Source: Seminavis robusta (Eukaryota; Bacillariophyta; Bacillariophyceae; Naviculales; Naviculaceae). From it: a stretch of 49,851 bases of DNA. Shown one piece after another: positions 11,235 through 21,733 of the stretch (position 1 is its first letter; the number at the start of each line of letters is the position of its first letter). Under the pieces are notes generated by a model. The model saw only the letters and a program-made list of their open reading frames with translations, searched no databases and had not been told where the DNA came from. The stretch is from contig CAICTM010000757.1 of NCBI GenBank assembly GCA_903772945.1, positions 1-49,851 of the forward strand. Reading direction: 5' to 3'. The translations under genes were made by a program, and so were the position numbers.

Positions 11235-12068
11235 GGGAGTGAGTAGTACCTGGTACCGTATTTTTGTGTGACAAGGTACTCGGCAGTTAGCAGCGCACCT
11301 ACACCACCGTGCTGTTTTCTTGACTAGCACTTGCTGATTGCAGAAAGCTCTTCGAATAATTATCTTGGGCAGAAATCCAAACGTGAGGGATACCCGGCAT
11401 AACCGTAGTTTTTCAACGTTTTGTATGAGATGGTCTCACGTAGGGGCATTTAGCGTGTAATTTAGTGGGGTGAGTGGTACAGTAGAATACATGTAGTACT
11501 CCAGCACCCGCCCTGACAAGAGGAAATCAGTTATGCCATTCCATTCGGATATAATGGATGGATGAGATCCAGGGCCCGCCCCTGGCCCCACTCCTGGAGC
11601 AACACAAAGTGCCCACGCTGCATATCCCTGGAACTACCTCCAGGTCAGAACATACCTTGTACAGCTCCTTGGACCATTATGGTTGTCAGCATTTGGTGCC
11701 GTTACCGGTACCGGTACCACCCGGTAGAGCTAATAGACACCGCGGAAGCAGTTGTTCTGCAAGATCTTCGAAGAACCGGTTTACCATGCAAATCGGGGCT
11801 GTCAGCTTCTCTTTCGTCTGGTCGACCTTCAAAGCCGGGTAGTTTCCATTATGAAAGTGGAAAGCATCAATCAACTGGCAGATATAGCTACAAAGCCACA
11901 GCCACCCCCTTTGTTTGAGGCACAACGCGAGGGGCTCCTACAGTGGCAATCAGAGTTCCTCACGGCAGCAGCCTCCCATCCCCCCAAAAGCAACACCTCG
12001 AGTTAAATTTGACCAAAGCCAAAAGCAACATCGACCAAAAGAAACAGAAGAAGCAAAGCAGATTGAAG
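11235..12068. other. Intergenic between ATG7 and F-box gene
   Basis: No convincing gene is seen. A cluster of GGTACC/CCGGTACC palindromes lies at about 11703-11727. The open frame of the next gene extends upstream to about 11943 without an ATG, so this end may hold its 5' leader or an unseen first exon. Confidence 0.5.
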
Positions 12069-14441
12069 ATGGATGAATCAATGTCGGGTTGTGCTGCCGA
12101 GAAGGATATTGACATGCCAGAGCAGGACCTAGAGATGACAGAATCAAAGACAAGTTCTGATATCCCCTCTTCAGATCAAGATGAAATTGTGCTCAAGATT
12201 GTATCGGCGACCTATGGTCCCTGTGAAGGCAAAAGACTGAGCAATGAACCTACCGCGAAAATTCCGTATACACGAGATGTCACTCCCATTTTGAGAGCCC
12301 TGCTGCAGCTGCAAGAACATCAGTCAACCTCCACCATACCGGTAGCTGATAGCGAAGAAGAGGATCCTCATTTGGTGCGACTGCAGACCATTGCCGGTGG
12401 AATAGTAGGAGGCATGAAACGAACATCCGTGACCATCCAAGCACTGCACGATGGCTGGAATTCAATGAACGTCGTGTTTGGAGATGCCTGTCCTGGAACT
12501 TCCAAAAGGCTGTACATTCACTACCTCCTTCTCTCTGCACACAATACATCTAGCAAGACCACTGAAGTCCATCACGTGAGCTTTGCCGAACACGAGCCGG
12601 TCATTCTACGAAGTCGCATCACATTCTATCAAGAAGATTCCAAAATACAACAAGCCACCGAAAGACTACTCAAGAAGAATCCAAAAGCCCTTCAACAGAA
12701 TCATCATTCCGAAAACATCAACAATCTGCAACAACACACTTCTACATCATCTAGCATCCAACAACCAGAAGAGGATGAGGACGAACTCACCCTGTGGGTA
12801 GCACGAAGGATGGGACGATCACAATCAATTGACGACTTTGCACAACTTTCACAATCGTCTTCACAAGATCAATCATCTCGTCCTCGATTACGCTCTGCAA
12901 CCTTTGAAACTGTGCTGCCCATGGTATTGGAGTTCTTGCAGCTCACTGAAAGAGTGCAGTGTCGATTGGTCTGTCGACTGTGGAGGAATATTGTAAGGGA
13001 TTGGGGAGTTGCTGCTGTCATTGACTTTCATCAGGACATGACAAGAGCCTTTCTTCGAGGTATCGTCACACATTCCTACTTCAGCTTGCACAGTCTCCGA
13101 TTGTCCGACTTTGATGAATTGCAACCCTCCGATTTGCATCCCTCTCTTCCCCATTTGCGCAAATTGCGGGTCTTGGACATTAGCCGCTGTACCAATTTAC
13201 AAGATGAGACACTGCAGCTTGTGGCACAACATTTGAACGACACGTTGGAGGTGCTGTATATGAAGGGACTTATAAATGTGACGGATGTTGGCATGATGGC
13301 CATTTGCCAGGCCTGCACCAAACTGCGAGTACTCGAAATTTCTCATATTCAGAGCATGACCGATGCCAGTGGTGTCGCCATTGGACAGTATTTGCACAAT
13401 CTACGGGCCCTTTATATGAGAGACAATTTTCGATTGACAAATCAAAGCATCGATGCCATCACAGCCAATTGTACCAAATTGAACCAATTGACCTTGTGGG
13501 GCTGTTCGAAACTCACCCGGTTGGGAAGCTCTGCCATTCGAACCACTAATGCCGTGGACGTTGATAGCCCTGTTGTAGCAAGTACAGGCAACCAAGACAA
13601 TGAGATTCCACTGAACGTCTACAACCAACATGCTCCTCTGATGGCGTGTGCGGAGAGACTGGTATCACTCAATCTTTGGGGATGTCTCAAGTTGGGAGAC
13701 TCGTTTGTGACAGCTTTGGAGGGGATGACCAAGCTGAGGAGTCTCATTGTTTCGGAGTGCCACAAGCTCACAGACAAGTTTGCGGTAAGTAGCCCACCAA
13801 GCAGATAGACAGAAAGCGTTGTTCATTGCGCTGAATACTTTCTTACTTTATCAAAGATTGTAATCGCTGAGAGCTTGCCTCAGTTGCTGCATCTCCATTT
13901 GAGGTATTGCAAGCGATTGACAGACATTGGTGTAAGTGCGATCGCCCGCGGCATGAACATGCTGTACTCTTTGGATTTGAGCTTTTGTTCAAGAATCACG
14001 GCGGCGTCCATCTGTGAACTTTTGGATTTGAGGCGTGAGACGCTGTCAGAGCTGAGGCTGCAGGAGTGCCGACAACTGCTGATTGCGAGGGATCCGGACG
14101 ATGTGGATGATCACAACAATAGAAGGGCACTGCGACGACAGCAGCAACAACAACAAGCCAGACAGTCAAGACCGGATCGTGACGGCCAATCCATTCTCAG
14201 GTCGCTTCGATCATCCAAAAGCTCACTATCAATGCTGGATCTTCGCTGCTGTGGTGGACATCCCAGAATCGATACTGCTTATCCTGAGAATGAAACATTT
14301 GTCAAGGGAATGATCCGACTGGGGTTCCAACAAAAGACACCTGGATTCTTCGCCCGTCCAGCCCAGTGGAATGCAATCATACTATCCAGCGCTTTATTAG
14401 GGCTCGTTGACCATAGAGTTGATAAGGCTCGCGGTGGTTGA
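12069..14441 (+). CDS. F-box and leucine-rich-repeat protein (AMN1/FBXL-like)
   Basis: Two exons, 12069-13784 and 13857-14441, joined across a 72-bp intron (GTAAGT...CAAAG), give 766 residues. After a charged, Gln/Ser-rich N-terminal region comes an F-box at about 276-315 (VLPMVLEFLQLTERVQC, then LVCRLWRNIV). It is followed by cysteine-containing LRRs to about residue 720, with units such as LRVLDISRCTNLQDETL and LHLHLRYCKRLTDIG. Proteins of this build are substrate receptors of SCF ubiquitin ligases; the substrate cannot be predicted. The first ATG of the frame is at 12069; a longer frame from 11943 begins with GTG and is not favoured. The intron falls between repeats and keeps phase 0. A short poly-Gln run lies near residue 660. 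Confidence 0.82.
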
Positions 14442-15313
14442 TGGGTCCTTTATGGGATGGAAGGCAGCAGAGCGTTGAAGGGCCAACCTGACGTTCCAGC
14501 TGGCTGGCGGTCCAGGTAGTTTAGATGTAGGCCCGCGAGGTTAAGTGCTTCTACTTACTCCATTATCTAGCTTGTCTGAAGGCCTGAAGGTATGAATATT
14601 GCCTTAGCTACACCACGAAACTTGCAGCAGCAATGCTCACCAAAGTCCAAGCTTGCTCCATGTTCTCACCAGCGAGGCTTCCATCCATGTACATGCACCT
14701 CCTTGCTTCTGAGAGGACCCGTTGCTTACCTGTAGAGTATCAAGTGACAATCCTATTTTAAATGGCCGGCTCTAGGCTACAAACTTGAACTCCTCACCAA
14801 CTTATACGGCGCATCACTCAAGTCCCCGTTCTTGTGGCTCCTGGCCCATCCACCCCGAGTTCTGCCTTGAGCTTGCACTGGTAACCTTGGCCTTCTGCCC
14901 TCTGGGTTCCACTTTCTAACTAAAAGAGTGCACTTCATTATCCCCTCCGCTGTAATGCACAGCTCCCGGCAGCAGTGTAGAGTTAGCAGCAGCTACATGT
15001 ACTTGCTCCGGTGTTTCCCTGCCTGCATCTGGCTACCGGTAGCTGAGCCAGTGCTACCCCGTGGTGCCGCAGCGTGGAAGAGCAACATCGCACCGGTAGC
15101 CTAATCCTTAATCATCTAATCAAGTTTCCTAACGGGACTCGCCCCTTTTTTCCCTCCTGAATAAATGATGCTTCAACGGCATTTCAAGGGAAGGCATCTC
15201 AGCGTGATGGCAAGAGAGGTCCAACGCCAGAGTGCAGATTAGGCGGAGCAATGGTTTAAATCCGTCTTTTTGAAAGTTTCTTCCCGCTCCCTGGTCGCAT
15301 TGTTATTTGGACC
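14442..15313. other. Intergenic, no gene recognised
   Basis: About 870 bases without a credible reading frame or RNA gene. A few isolated ACCGGTAG motifs occur (about 15035 and 15092), and pyrimidine-rich DNA precedes the rhomboid gene. Confidence 0.5.
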
Positions 15314-16966
15314 ATGACCAAATCCAAAAGCAAGCGTCGTGAAAGCAAGAGCCGCCGTGGCGACAGAGGACTAGATCCTCCCTCTAATAACGATGCTGCA
15401 AGTTCGATTGGATCAATTTTCTTGGAAGACTCAGAAGAACTGGCCCTGAAGCAACGTGAAAGCACAGATGTCACAGTTCCAGATTTCAATCTTGCAGATT
15501 ATGATCTCGGAGAAGACTACTCTTTCCAGGATCATTGTGATGAACTGACCTCTGAGTGTGAAGACAAGAGGTCTAGCCAGGACTACGGAGAAGGCGAAAG
15601 CCTTGATGCCGTCGACACTACGGCGATGACGACACGGACTTATTCCTATTCTGAACTGGTGGCTACCTTGGGCAGTGATTCGGAGCACCTCAAATCAATG
15701 CATCCTCGATTGCACCGTCGTGTCAGAGATTTTCGGTTTGCCAGGCGAAAGAGACGCGAAAAACAAGGCACTCACAAACCATGGGGGATATTCGGTCTCT
15801 ATGCTCACCTCTCCGACATTCGAATTGATTTGGAATGGGCTGAAGATGCTGCCTGGAGACGTGAAAATGGTGAACCATATCTCAGCTGGGCTGATTATGA
15901 GAAGGCACGGAACAAGGGCATGAACAGGCCCTTGTTTTCCTACTTGACTGTCTTTATCTGCACCGTTATGATGATTGTCACCTTCTCCCTCAATGACTGG
16001 AAAATTGAGCCCCTCAGCGTGAATCCCCTGATAGGGCCCTCTGCTGAAGTACTTATTCAAGCTGGGGCTCGCGACACTGCCCTGATTGTCAATGAAGGGC
16101 AATGGTTCCGCCTCATTTCCCCCATTGTTCTCCACGGCGGAGTGATCCACTTTGTGATCAACATGATGGCATTATGGTTCATTGGAGCTGCTGTCGAACA
16201 AAGCCATGGCTTTGCTAGCGCTGCCATCTTATTCTTTATCCCTGCAGTAGGAGGGAACATTCTCAGTGCCATCTTTCTACCACAGTACATTAGTGTGGGA
16301 GCCAGTGGTGGAATATTTGGATTAATAGGTGGCTGTGTTGCGGATGTAGCCTTGAACTGGAATCTACTGTTCATTAAAGGGGAAGATGAAGACGATGTTA
16401 CCAAATGCCAGCACTGGTCTGCTTTCTTCTGGTTGTTTGCAGACATTGTTGCCAACGCAATTCTGGGGCTAACGCCTTTTGTGGACAACTTTACACATCT
16501 TGGTGGACTGCTGTACGGCCTCTGCTGTGGAATCTCGACTATTGAACGCTTGGCTGTTGGTTTCTTTGGCGTCGGTACCGGACGGTGCTCGCGCATTCGG
16601 AATAGCCTTGTCCGCTTTTGTGGACTTATCTTCAGTGTCTTCCTCATCATGATCACAACGGTCCTGTTGGTTGGAAGTGACGGGGCCACAAGTCCTTGCC
16701 CGTCGTGTCGCTATGTTTCATGTGTTCCCTTTCCCTTTGGAGCTGAAAACAAGTGGTGGAACTGTGATGACTGCGACTTTGCTGTCGCTGATCTCGTCAA
16801 ACTTCATGCTACTTCGGTTGCCTACGACAGGATTGACTTGACCTGTCCTGACGGAGAGATTGCTCTCATTGACATTACAACAGAGAACATTAGTGACCGT
16901 GAAGAAGCCAGGGGTATGCTTCCCAAGTTTTGCAGAGATCACTGTGCTGATGTGTTCTCAAACTGA
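15314..16966 (+). CDS. Rhomboid-family intramembrane serine protease
   Basis: A single exon of 550 residues. The first 210 residues are soluble, acidic then basic (RRVRDFRFARRKRREKQ), followed by a membrane core of about six or seven segments from about 213 to 460. The core shows the rhomboid signatures in order: WFRLISPIVLHGGVIHFVIN (the H...N oxyanion segment), GASGGIFG with nucleophile Ser331, and FTHLGGLLYG with catalytic His395. The catalytic pair is therefore present and activity is expected: cleavage of membrane proteins within or beside their transmembrane segment. A Cys-rich lumenal-type domain follows (CPSC, CDDC). The long cytosolic N-terminus recalls secretory-pathway rhomboids and inactive iRhoms, but this one keeps the active site. 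Substrate and compartment are unknown. Start is at ACCATGACC. Confidence 0.88.
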   Translation: MTKSKSKRRESKSRRGDRGLDPPSNNDAASSIGSIFLEDSEELALKQRESTDVTVPDFNLADYDLGEDYSFQDHCDELTSECEDKRSSQDYGEGESLDAVDTTAMTTRTYSYSELVATLGSDSEHLKSMHPRLHRRVRDFRFARRKRREKQGTHKPWGIFGLYAHLSDIRIDLEWAEDAAWRRENGEPYLSWADYEKARNKGMNRPLFSYLTVFICTVMMIVTFSLNDWKIEPLSVNPLIGPSAEVLIQAGARDTALIVNEGQWFRLISPIVLHGGVIHFVINMMALWFIGAAVEQSHGFASAAILFFIPAVGGNILSAIFLPQYISVGASGGIFGLIGGCVADVALNWNLLFIKGEDEDDVTKCQHWSAFFWLFADIVANAILGLTPFVDNFTHLGGLLYGLCCGISTIERLAVGFFGVGTGRCSRIRNSLVRFCGLIFSVFLIMITTVLLVGSDGATSPCPSCRYVSCVPFPFGAENKWWNCDDCDFAVADLVKLHATSVAYDRIDLTCPDGEIALIDITTENISDREEARGMLPKFCRDHCADVFSN

Positions 16967-17638
16967 TATGCTGCAACTGGAGAATGGGCTGAAAATGAAG
17001 CTTTATGGGGCATGGGCGGGCAATCCAAACTGGTTCCTATCTTCGTCCCACTTGGTTAGATGGGCTATGCTTCTACTAGGTCTAACTAGCAATATCTGAA
17101 TCGAAGCTATTACGGTAGTTTGCTTTTTAAATTGTCTTCTTGCTACAGACATCCCTGACCTAATAACCTCAAAACCCAACCGGTGTGGTACGTACTAGCA
17201 CAGTCGTACTAGTACCGGTACAACCACCGCCTCGAGCTGGCAAGGATTCTTCCTTTCTGCCCTAATATAAACCAAATCCTTCTGCTGGGATCTGACCGAC
17301 AGACAAAGGGTAGTACAGTACCAGTACTTGGTAGCAAAGCCTACAGTACGGTAGACAGTGACGGGTGTGACCTTCTCTCTGCTGGTTGGTACCGAAACGG
17401 TACCGGCACAAACGGTAACTGAGAAAGAGAGCTGGTAATCAAGCAGCTCAACAGGATTATCATTCAGCCTCCGCCGGAGTGCGGACGAGGGCCTTTGCGG
17501 AAGCTCATTATTCTCCCAAACTTCTCCTCCCGCCACAGGAGTTTATCAGACTTCTTTGTCGACCACTCATCGGCCATCGGCTTCTTTACGTGTGCATTGG
17601 CATTTTGTGGCTCCAATTTATTTGCTCTCCTCGAAACA
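16967..17638. other. Intergenic, with GGTACC motif cluster
   Basis: About 670 bases without a credible gene. Motifs related to GTACCGGTAC recur at about 17190-17221 and 17310-17410. The frame of the SET-type gene remains open upstream of its ATG to about 17495, so the exact 5' end of that gene is uncertain. Confidence 0.5.
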
Positions 17639-18218
17639 ATGGCGTCCCACCCAGATACCAAAGTTGATTGCTCGAAAGTCTACATCAAGGCGTCTTCTTT
17701 CGCCACTCCCGACAACCAGTTCGATGGCGCTTTCGCTCTCGTGCCCTTCAAAGAGGGTAAGTAGACACTACCTGGTATCTGTTTTGGTTGGCAAGCCTCG
17801 ATGACTAATACTTGTATCCTTTTCCAGGCGAACTGATCGAAAAGGGAGTTATGAGGCGTCTTCCCGATGGATTCGATGGAAACACCTGTCCGTACATCTT
17901 CACTTGGTCCACAGAGCGTCCGAACAAGACTTGGGGCATGGGAAGCGGCACTTCTGCATTTTATAACACCGCTGCAGAGGGAGACGCCAATACCAAAATG
18001 GTCCGATTCTTCGACGAGGATAGGTACGACAGTCATGTTCCTGCTTCAGTTCTGCGGCTAAAAGAAGCTAAACATTGTGCGTGTGTCATTGGTTCAGGTT
18101 TGAGATTTATGCAACTCGAGACATTGAAAAGGACGAAGAGCTTACCCACACGTATGTCTCTTTGAAGTGGCGTACCTGCTTTGCAGATCTGAATGAGATT
18201 GTTCACGCCAAGAAATAG
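17639..18218 (+). CDS. Small SET-domain-like protein
   Basis: Three exons (17639-17756, 17828-18023, 18098-18218) with introns of 71 and 74 bp, all GT-AG, encode 144 residues. Splicing restores a continuous frame ending in FEIYATRDIEKDEELTHTY, the closing motif of SET domains including the tyrosine that shapes the active site. Upstream, DGAFALVPFKEGELI fits the opening strand of the fold. Where lysine methyltransferases have NHSC, this protein reads AFYNTAAEGDANTK, so the S-adenosylmethionine-binding motif is non-canonical. It consists of little more than a minimal SET core, like small non-histone SET proteins of algae. Methyltransferase activity is doubtful. Start is the ATG at 17639; an upstream in-frame start is possible. 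Confidence 0.62.
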
Positions 18219-18780
18219 GAGGTCCCGGCTAAAAGGGCATCACCTACGTATAGTCCATTTTTGAAGGTTCAAGTGCTGAGATGCGAAAGGTTTTCTTGTT
18301 GTGGAGGAGCCAGGATCAGTTTTAAACTGTGCACATAACTAGCTTAAGGTTCACATGTAAATAGAAAGGTACTTACTTCTTCCGGCGGAGACCGTGAAGG
18401 TGTCATGTTAGCTTTTTTCTCTGGCTATCTCAAGGTGGACCAGCCACAGCTTTGCTTTGCTTGTCCTGGCCGGCAGTATGGCATACACAAGCTCGCAAAA
18501 GGACACGAGTTGAGCTGACACAAGCTTCCGTTGACAGCGACAATCATAAATGAAACGATTTCGCTTCAGTGCGTCCATCTCCTTGAAGTAATAGGTCCTC
18601 GTCCTGAGTACAGGTGGGCCTTTAGCTAGCAATGCAGATTGGAATCGATACTAGTAGTTCGGATACTTGGCAAGGTTCCTACTACTAATATAGCGACAAG
18701 CAGACAAGAGCAAAAAGTATATACAAAGAAGGATCCTACTAGGGAGACATTATTTCTCTATGGCTTCGCAATCTCAAGAC
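18219..18780. other. Convergent spacer between SET-type gene and FtsH
   Basis: These 560 bases hold the 3' ends of two converging genes. I see no further gene; short frames at 18408-18632 lack recognisable features. Confidence 0.5.
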
Positions 18781-21012
18781 TTACACACTGCTTGGCATGT
18801 TTTGGAATGGAAGGCTCTCCCTGTTCTTGTCCTGTCCAAGGATCTTGTAGTCAATTGTCTGTGCCTTGAATTGCACAAGCATCATTTGGAATTCCTCAGC
18901 AGACACAACCTCTTGCTCCATCAAGACGTTCGCAAGGTGGTCAAGAAGGTCCTTGTTCTCACTCAAGATCTTCTTGGCAACGAGGTAACTGTTGTTGACA
19001 AGACGTTCGACTTCTTCCTCAATGGTTCCCATGAGCTTGTTGCCCCATTGGGTTGGTCGACGAAGCATCATTTGTCCCATGAAGGGACCTCCACCAGAAG
19101 GTTCTGACACAGCAACGCGTCCAACCTTGTCACTCATTCCCCACTCCTTCACCATGCGCTTGGCAATGTTGGCAACCTGTTGGATATCGTTAGAAGCTCC
19201 AGTTGTGACAAAGTCCTCCCCGTAGATGATCTCTTCAGCAAGACGTCCACCAAGAGCGACGGCAAGCTGGGATTCAAGGTATTGCTTGCTGTACATGCCA
19301 GATTCCAATCGAGATTCCTGAGGAGCAAAGAAGGTCAGACCTCCAGCACCGTTGGAACGAGGGATGATGGTAATCTTCTGCACTTGATCATAATCAGGGA
19401 CAAGAGCTCCAACGATGGCGTGTCCGGCTTCGTGGTAGGCAACCAACTCCTTTTGCTTCAACTGGGGGTTTCCTCCCTTCTTTTCCAAGCCAACCATGAT
19501 ACGGTCAACAGCTCCATCAATTTGCTCCCATCCAATTGTTGACTTTTCGGCACGAGCAGCAGCAATAGCGGCTTCGTTCATCAAGTTCTCCAGTTGTGCT
19601 CCAGAGAATCCAGGTGTACGACGGGAGATGGCTTCAAGATCCACATCGGGTTCGAGGGGCTTTCCACGAGAATGGACTCCCAAGATGCGAGTGCGTCCCT
19701 TGAAGTCAGGAAGGTCAACAGTGACCTTACGATCGAAACGTCCAGGACGGAGCAAGGCCTGATCCAAGATATCGACACGATTTGTGGCGGCAATGGTGAT
19801 GATTCCTGGGTTTCCATCGAAACCATCCATCTCCACCAGAATTTGATTCACAGTTTGTTCACGTTCATCGTTACCTCCAGCGTATCCGGCACCACGTTGA
19901 CGACCAACAGCATCAATCTCATCAATAAAGATAATGCAAGGAGCATTCTTCCTGGCTTGAGAGAAAATGTCACGGACACGAGAAGCTCCCACACCAACAA
20001 ACATCTCAACGAATTCGGAACCAGAGATACTGATGAATGGCACACCTGCTTCACCGGCAACAGCCTTGGCGAGAAGCGTCTTTCCGGTACCTGGAGGACC
20101 ATCCAAGATGACACCACGAGGAATCTTGCAGCCATTCTTGGTGTATGCCTCGGGTTGTTTCAAAAAGTCGACAACTTCGGAGAGTTCCAATTTAGCACCG
20201 TCGCATCCGGCAACATCGTCAAAGGTAACTCCAGTGTCAGGAACCATTTGAATTCTATTTTAAGAGCATTCATTGACAAGAAACAAACAAGAATCATTAG
20301 ACACTTTTTGAAGCAAAACTCGCGAAAACCTTCCATTCCTTTTCATAACTCACTCAGCCTTGCTCTTTCCGAATCCCATGGGATTTCCTGGTCCTCCCAT
20401 GCCTCCACCAGCTCCACCTCGTCGGCTCAAGAAGAAGAGACCGGCAAAGAGAGCAGCAGGGAAGATCAGACTCTGGGCCAATTCTCCAAGTCCACTAGCT
20501 TCTTGCTGAGGCAGCACAGTTACATCGACCTGCAAAAGTAAACCCAAAAGATACAAGACAAGTCAGGGTGAGTAAAAATCGCAAGCGGTATCTCAAGTAC
20601 AATTTATTAACAGATAGGGAAAATGACGCACCTTGTGGTTGGTCAACGAAGTGAGAAGCTCAGGGTCATTGGGGAGGGCTTCAATTCGAATGCGGGCTCC
20701 ATCGACATCAACTCCAAGGAGCTGTGTGCCGTCGGCGCTGAAGGTAACCTTTTCAATTTTGTCGCCGTCGACGAGCTTCAAAAAGTCCGAATAACGGACT
20801 TCAGTGGGCTGTCCGTATGCATTTTGAGTAATGGCGGGCACACTGGAGGTTGTTTCGGCAGGTGGAGCAGGAGCTTCCATGTCCATGGCCATGAACCGTT
20901 GCGAGTTGCGAGTATTGCTACGAGCCTTGGACTGGACCATGGAGTGGGGAGCAAAGGCAGTTGCCTTCTCCGCCAAGAGGAGACCTGCGATGACAGTGGA
21001 TGCTAGTTTCAT
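18781..21012 (-). CDS. ftsH: Plastid FtsH ATP-dependent zinc metalloprotease
   Basis: Three exons (21012-20632, 20529-20354, 20254-18781) with introns of 102 and 99 bp encode 676 residues. A signal peptide ends in ATAFAP at about 17-22, the ASAFAP-type motif that marks plastid import in diatoms. A single clear membrane span ([16 protein letters not shown]) sits in exon 2. The AAA module begins VTFDDVAG, with Walker A GPPGTGKT at 238-245, Walker B IIFIDEID, and the second region of homology with RPGRFDR. The zinc site is HEAGH at 460-464. Thylakoid FtsH complexes degrade photodamaged D1 and other membrane proteins. The spliced junction reads [17 protein letters not shown], as expected of the family. 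It appears intact and functional. Diatoms also keep a plastid-encoded FtsH; this is a nuclear one. Confidence 0.93.
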
Positions 21013-21733
21013 TTTGATGTTGGGGGTATGGTGTCGAGTAGGAGATGGTTGTTTCTATGCGCAGCGAGCGAAATTGTGTCTCCCGTTGGGCTATGTTTGC
21101 TGCACTGCTAAAGATAGGTTTCGAATGACTCGGTCTCTGGATGTGGCCGAGCGATCAACTCAGTCTTATCCAGGATAGATTTTTGGGAATGCTTCGAATG
21201 ATCAATCAATCTACCGGTAGCTGCTCACTCAGTTACTCACTCACTCAGCGGAAACAATCTTGTGCTTTCTCCAATCCTCGATGCTAGCTCAGTGCAAACG
21301 GTATCAACGGAATAAGCTGTGACACAGCGAACCGTGGCAATCAACGCTACTAGTATGTCAGGGCCAACACTGCCATGGACGTGCGTCGGTTAGCGACATT
21401 GGATCTTTCACAGAATTGGATTCTTTGGGACTGGCATCACTGAGTCAGTCGCTGCTGGGTCTGAAAGAGAGCCTTAGTCTTAATACAGATTATTAACTCT
21501 ACTTGAGATTGTTAGAGTTATGCAAACCTTCCACGTGAAAGCGAACCCAAACGCCCATAACATCCGGGTGCCCTCACACCCACCAACACCAAAGCCAAAT
21601 CTGTCCACTCATACTAGCTAGAGCTAGCTAGAAGCAGAAGCCAAACAACAACTTGTGTCATCTTGTTGGAACAGGACATCTCTCTAGCTAGGTCACCCCT
21701 TGTTTCGTCTTCCCATACACAGCAAACAGAGCC
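21013..21733. promoter_or_regulatory. Divergent spacer between ftsH and prolyl hydroxylase
   Basis: These 720 bases separate two divergently transcribed genes and should hold both promoters. I see a CTACCGGTAG palindrome at about 21211, TCACTCA repeats near 21227-21246 and a CTAGCTAG cluster near 21615-21635. No element can be assigned a function. Confidence 0.45.

Noticed and set aside
11943-12068. Upstream extension of the F-box protein
   Set aside because: The frame begins with GTG and has no ATG before 12069; the added residues show no conserved feature.
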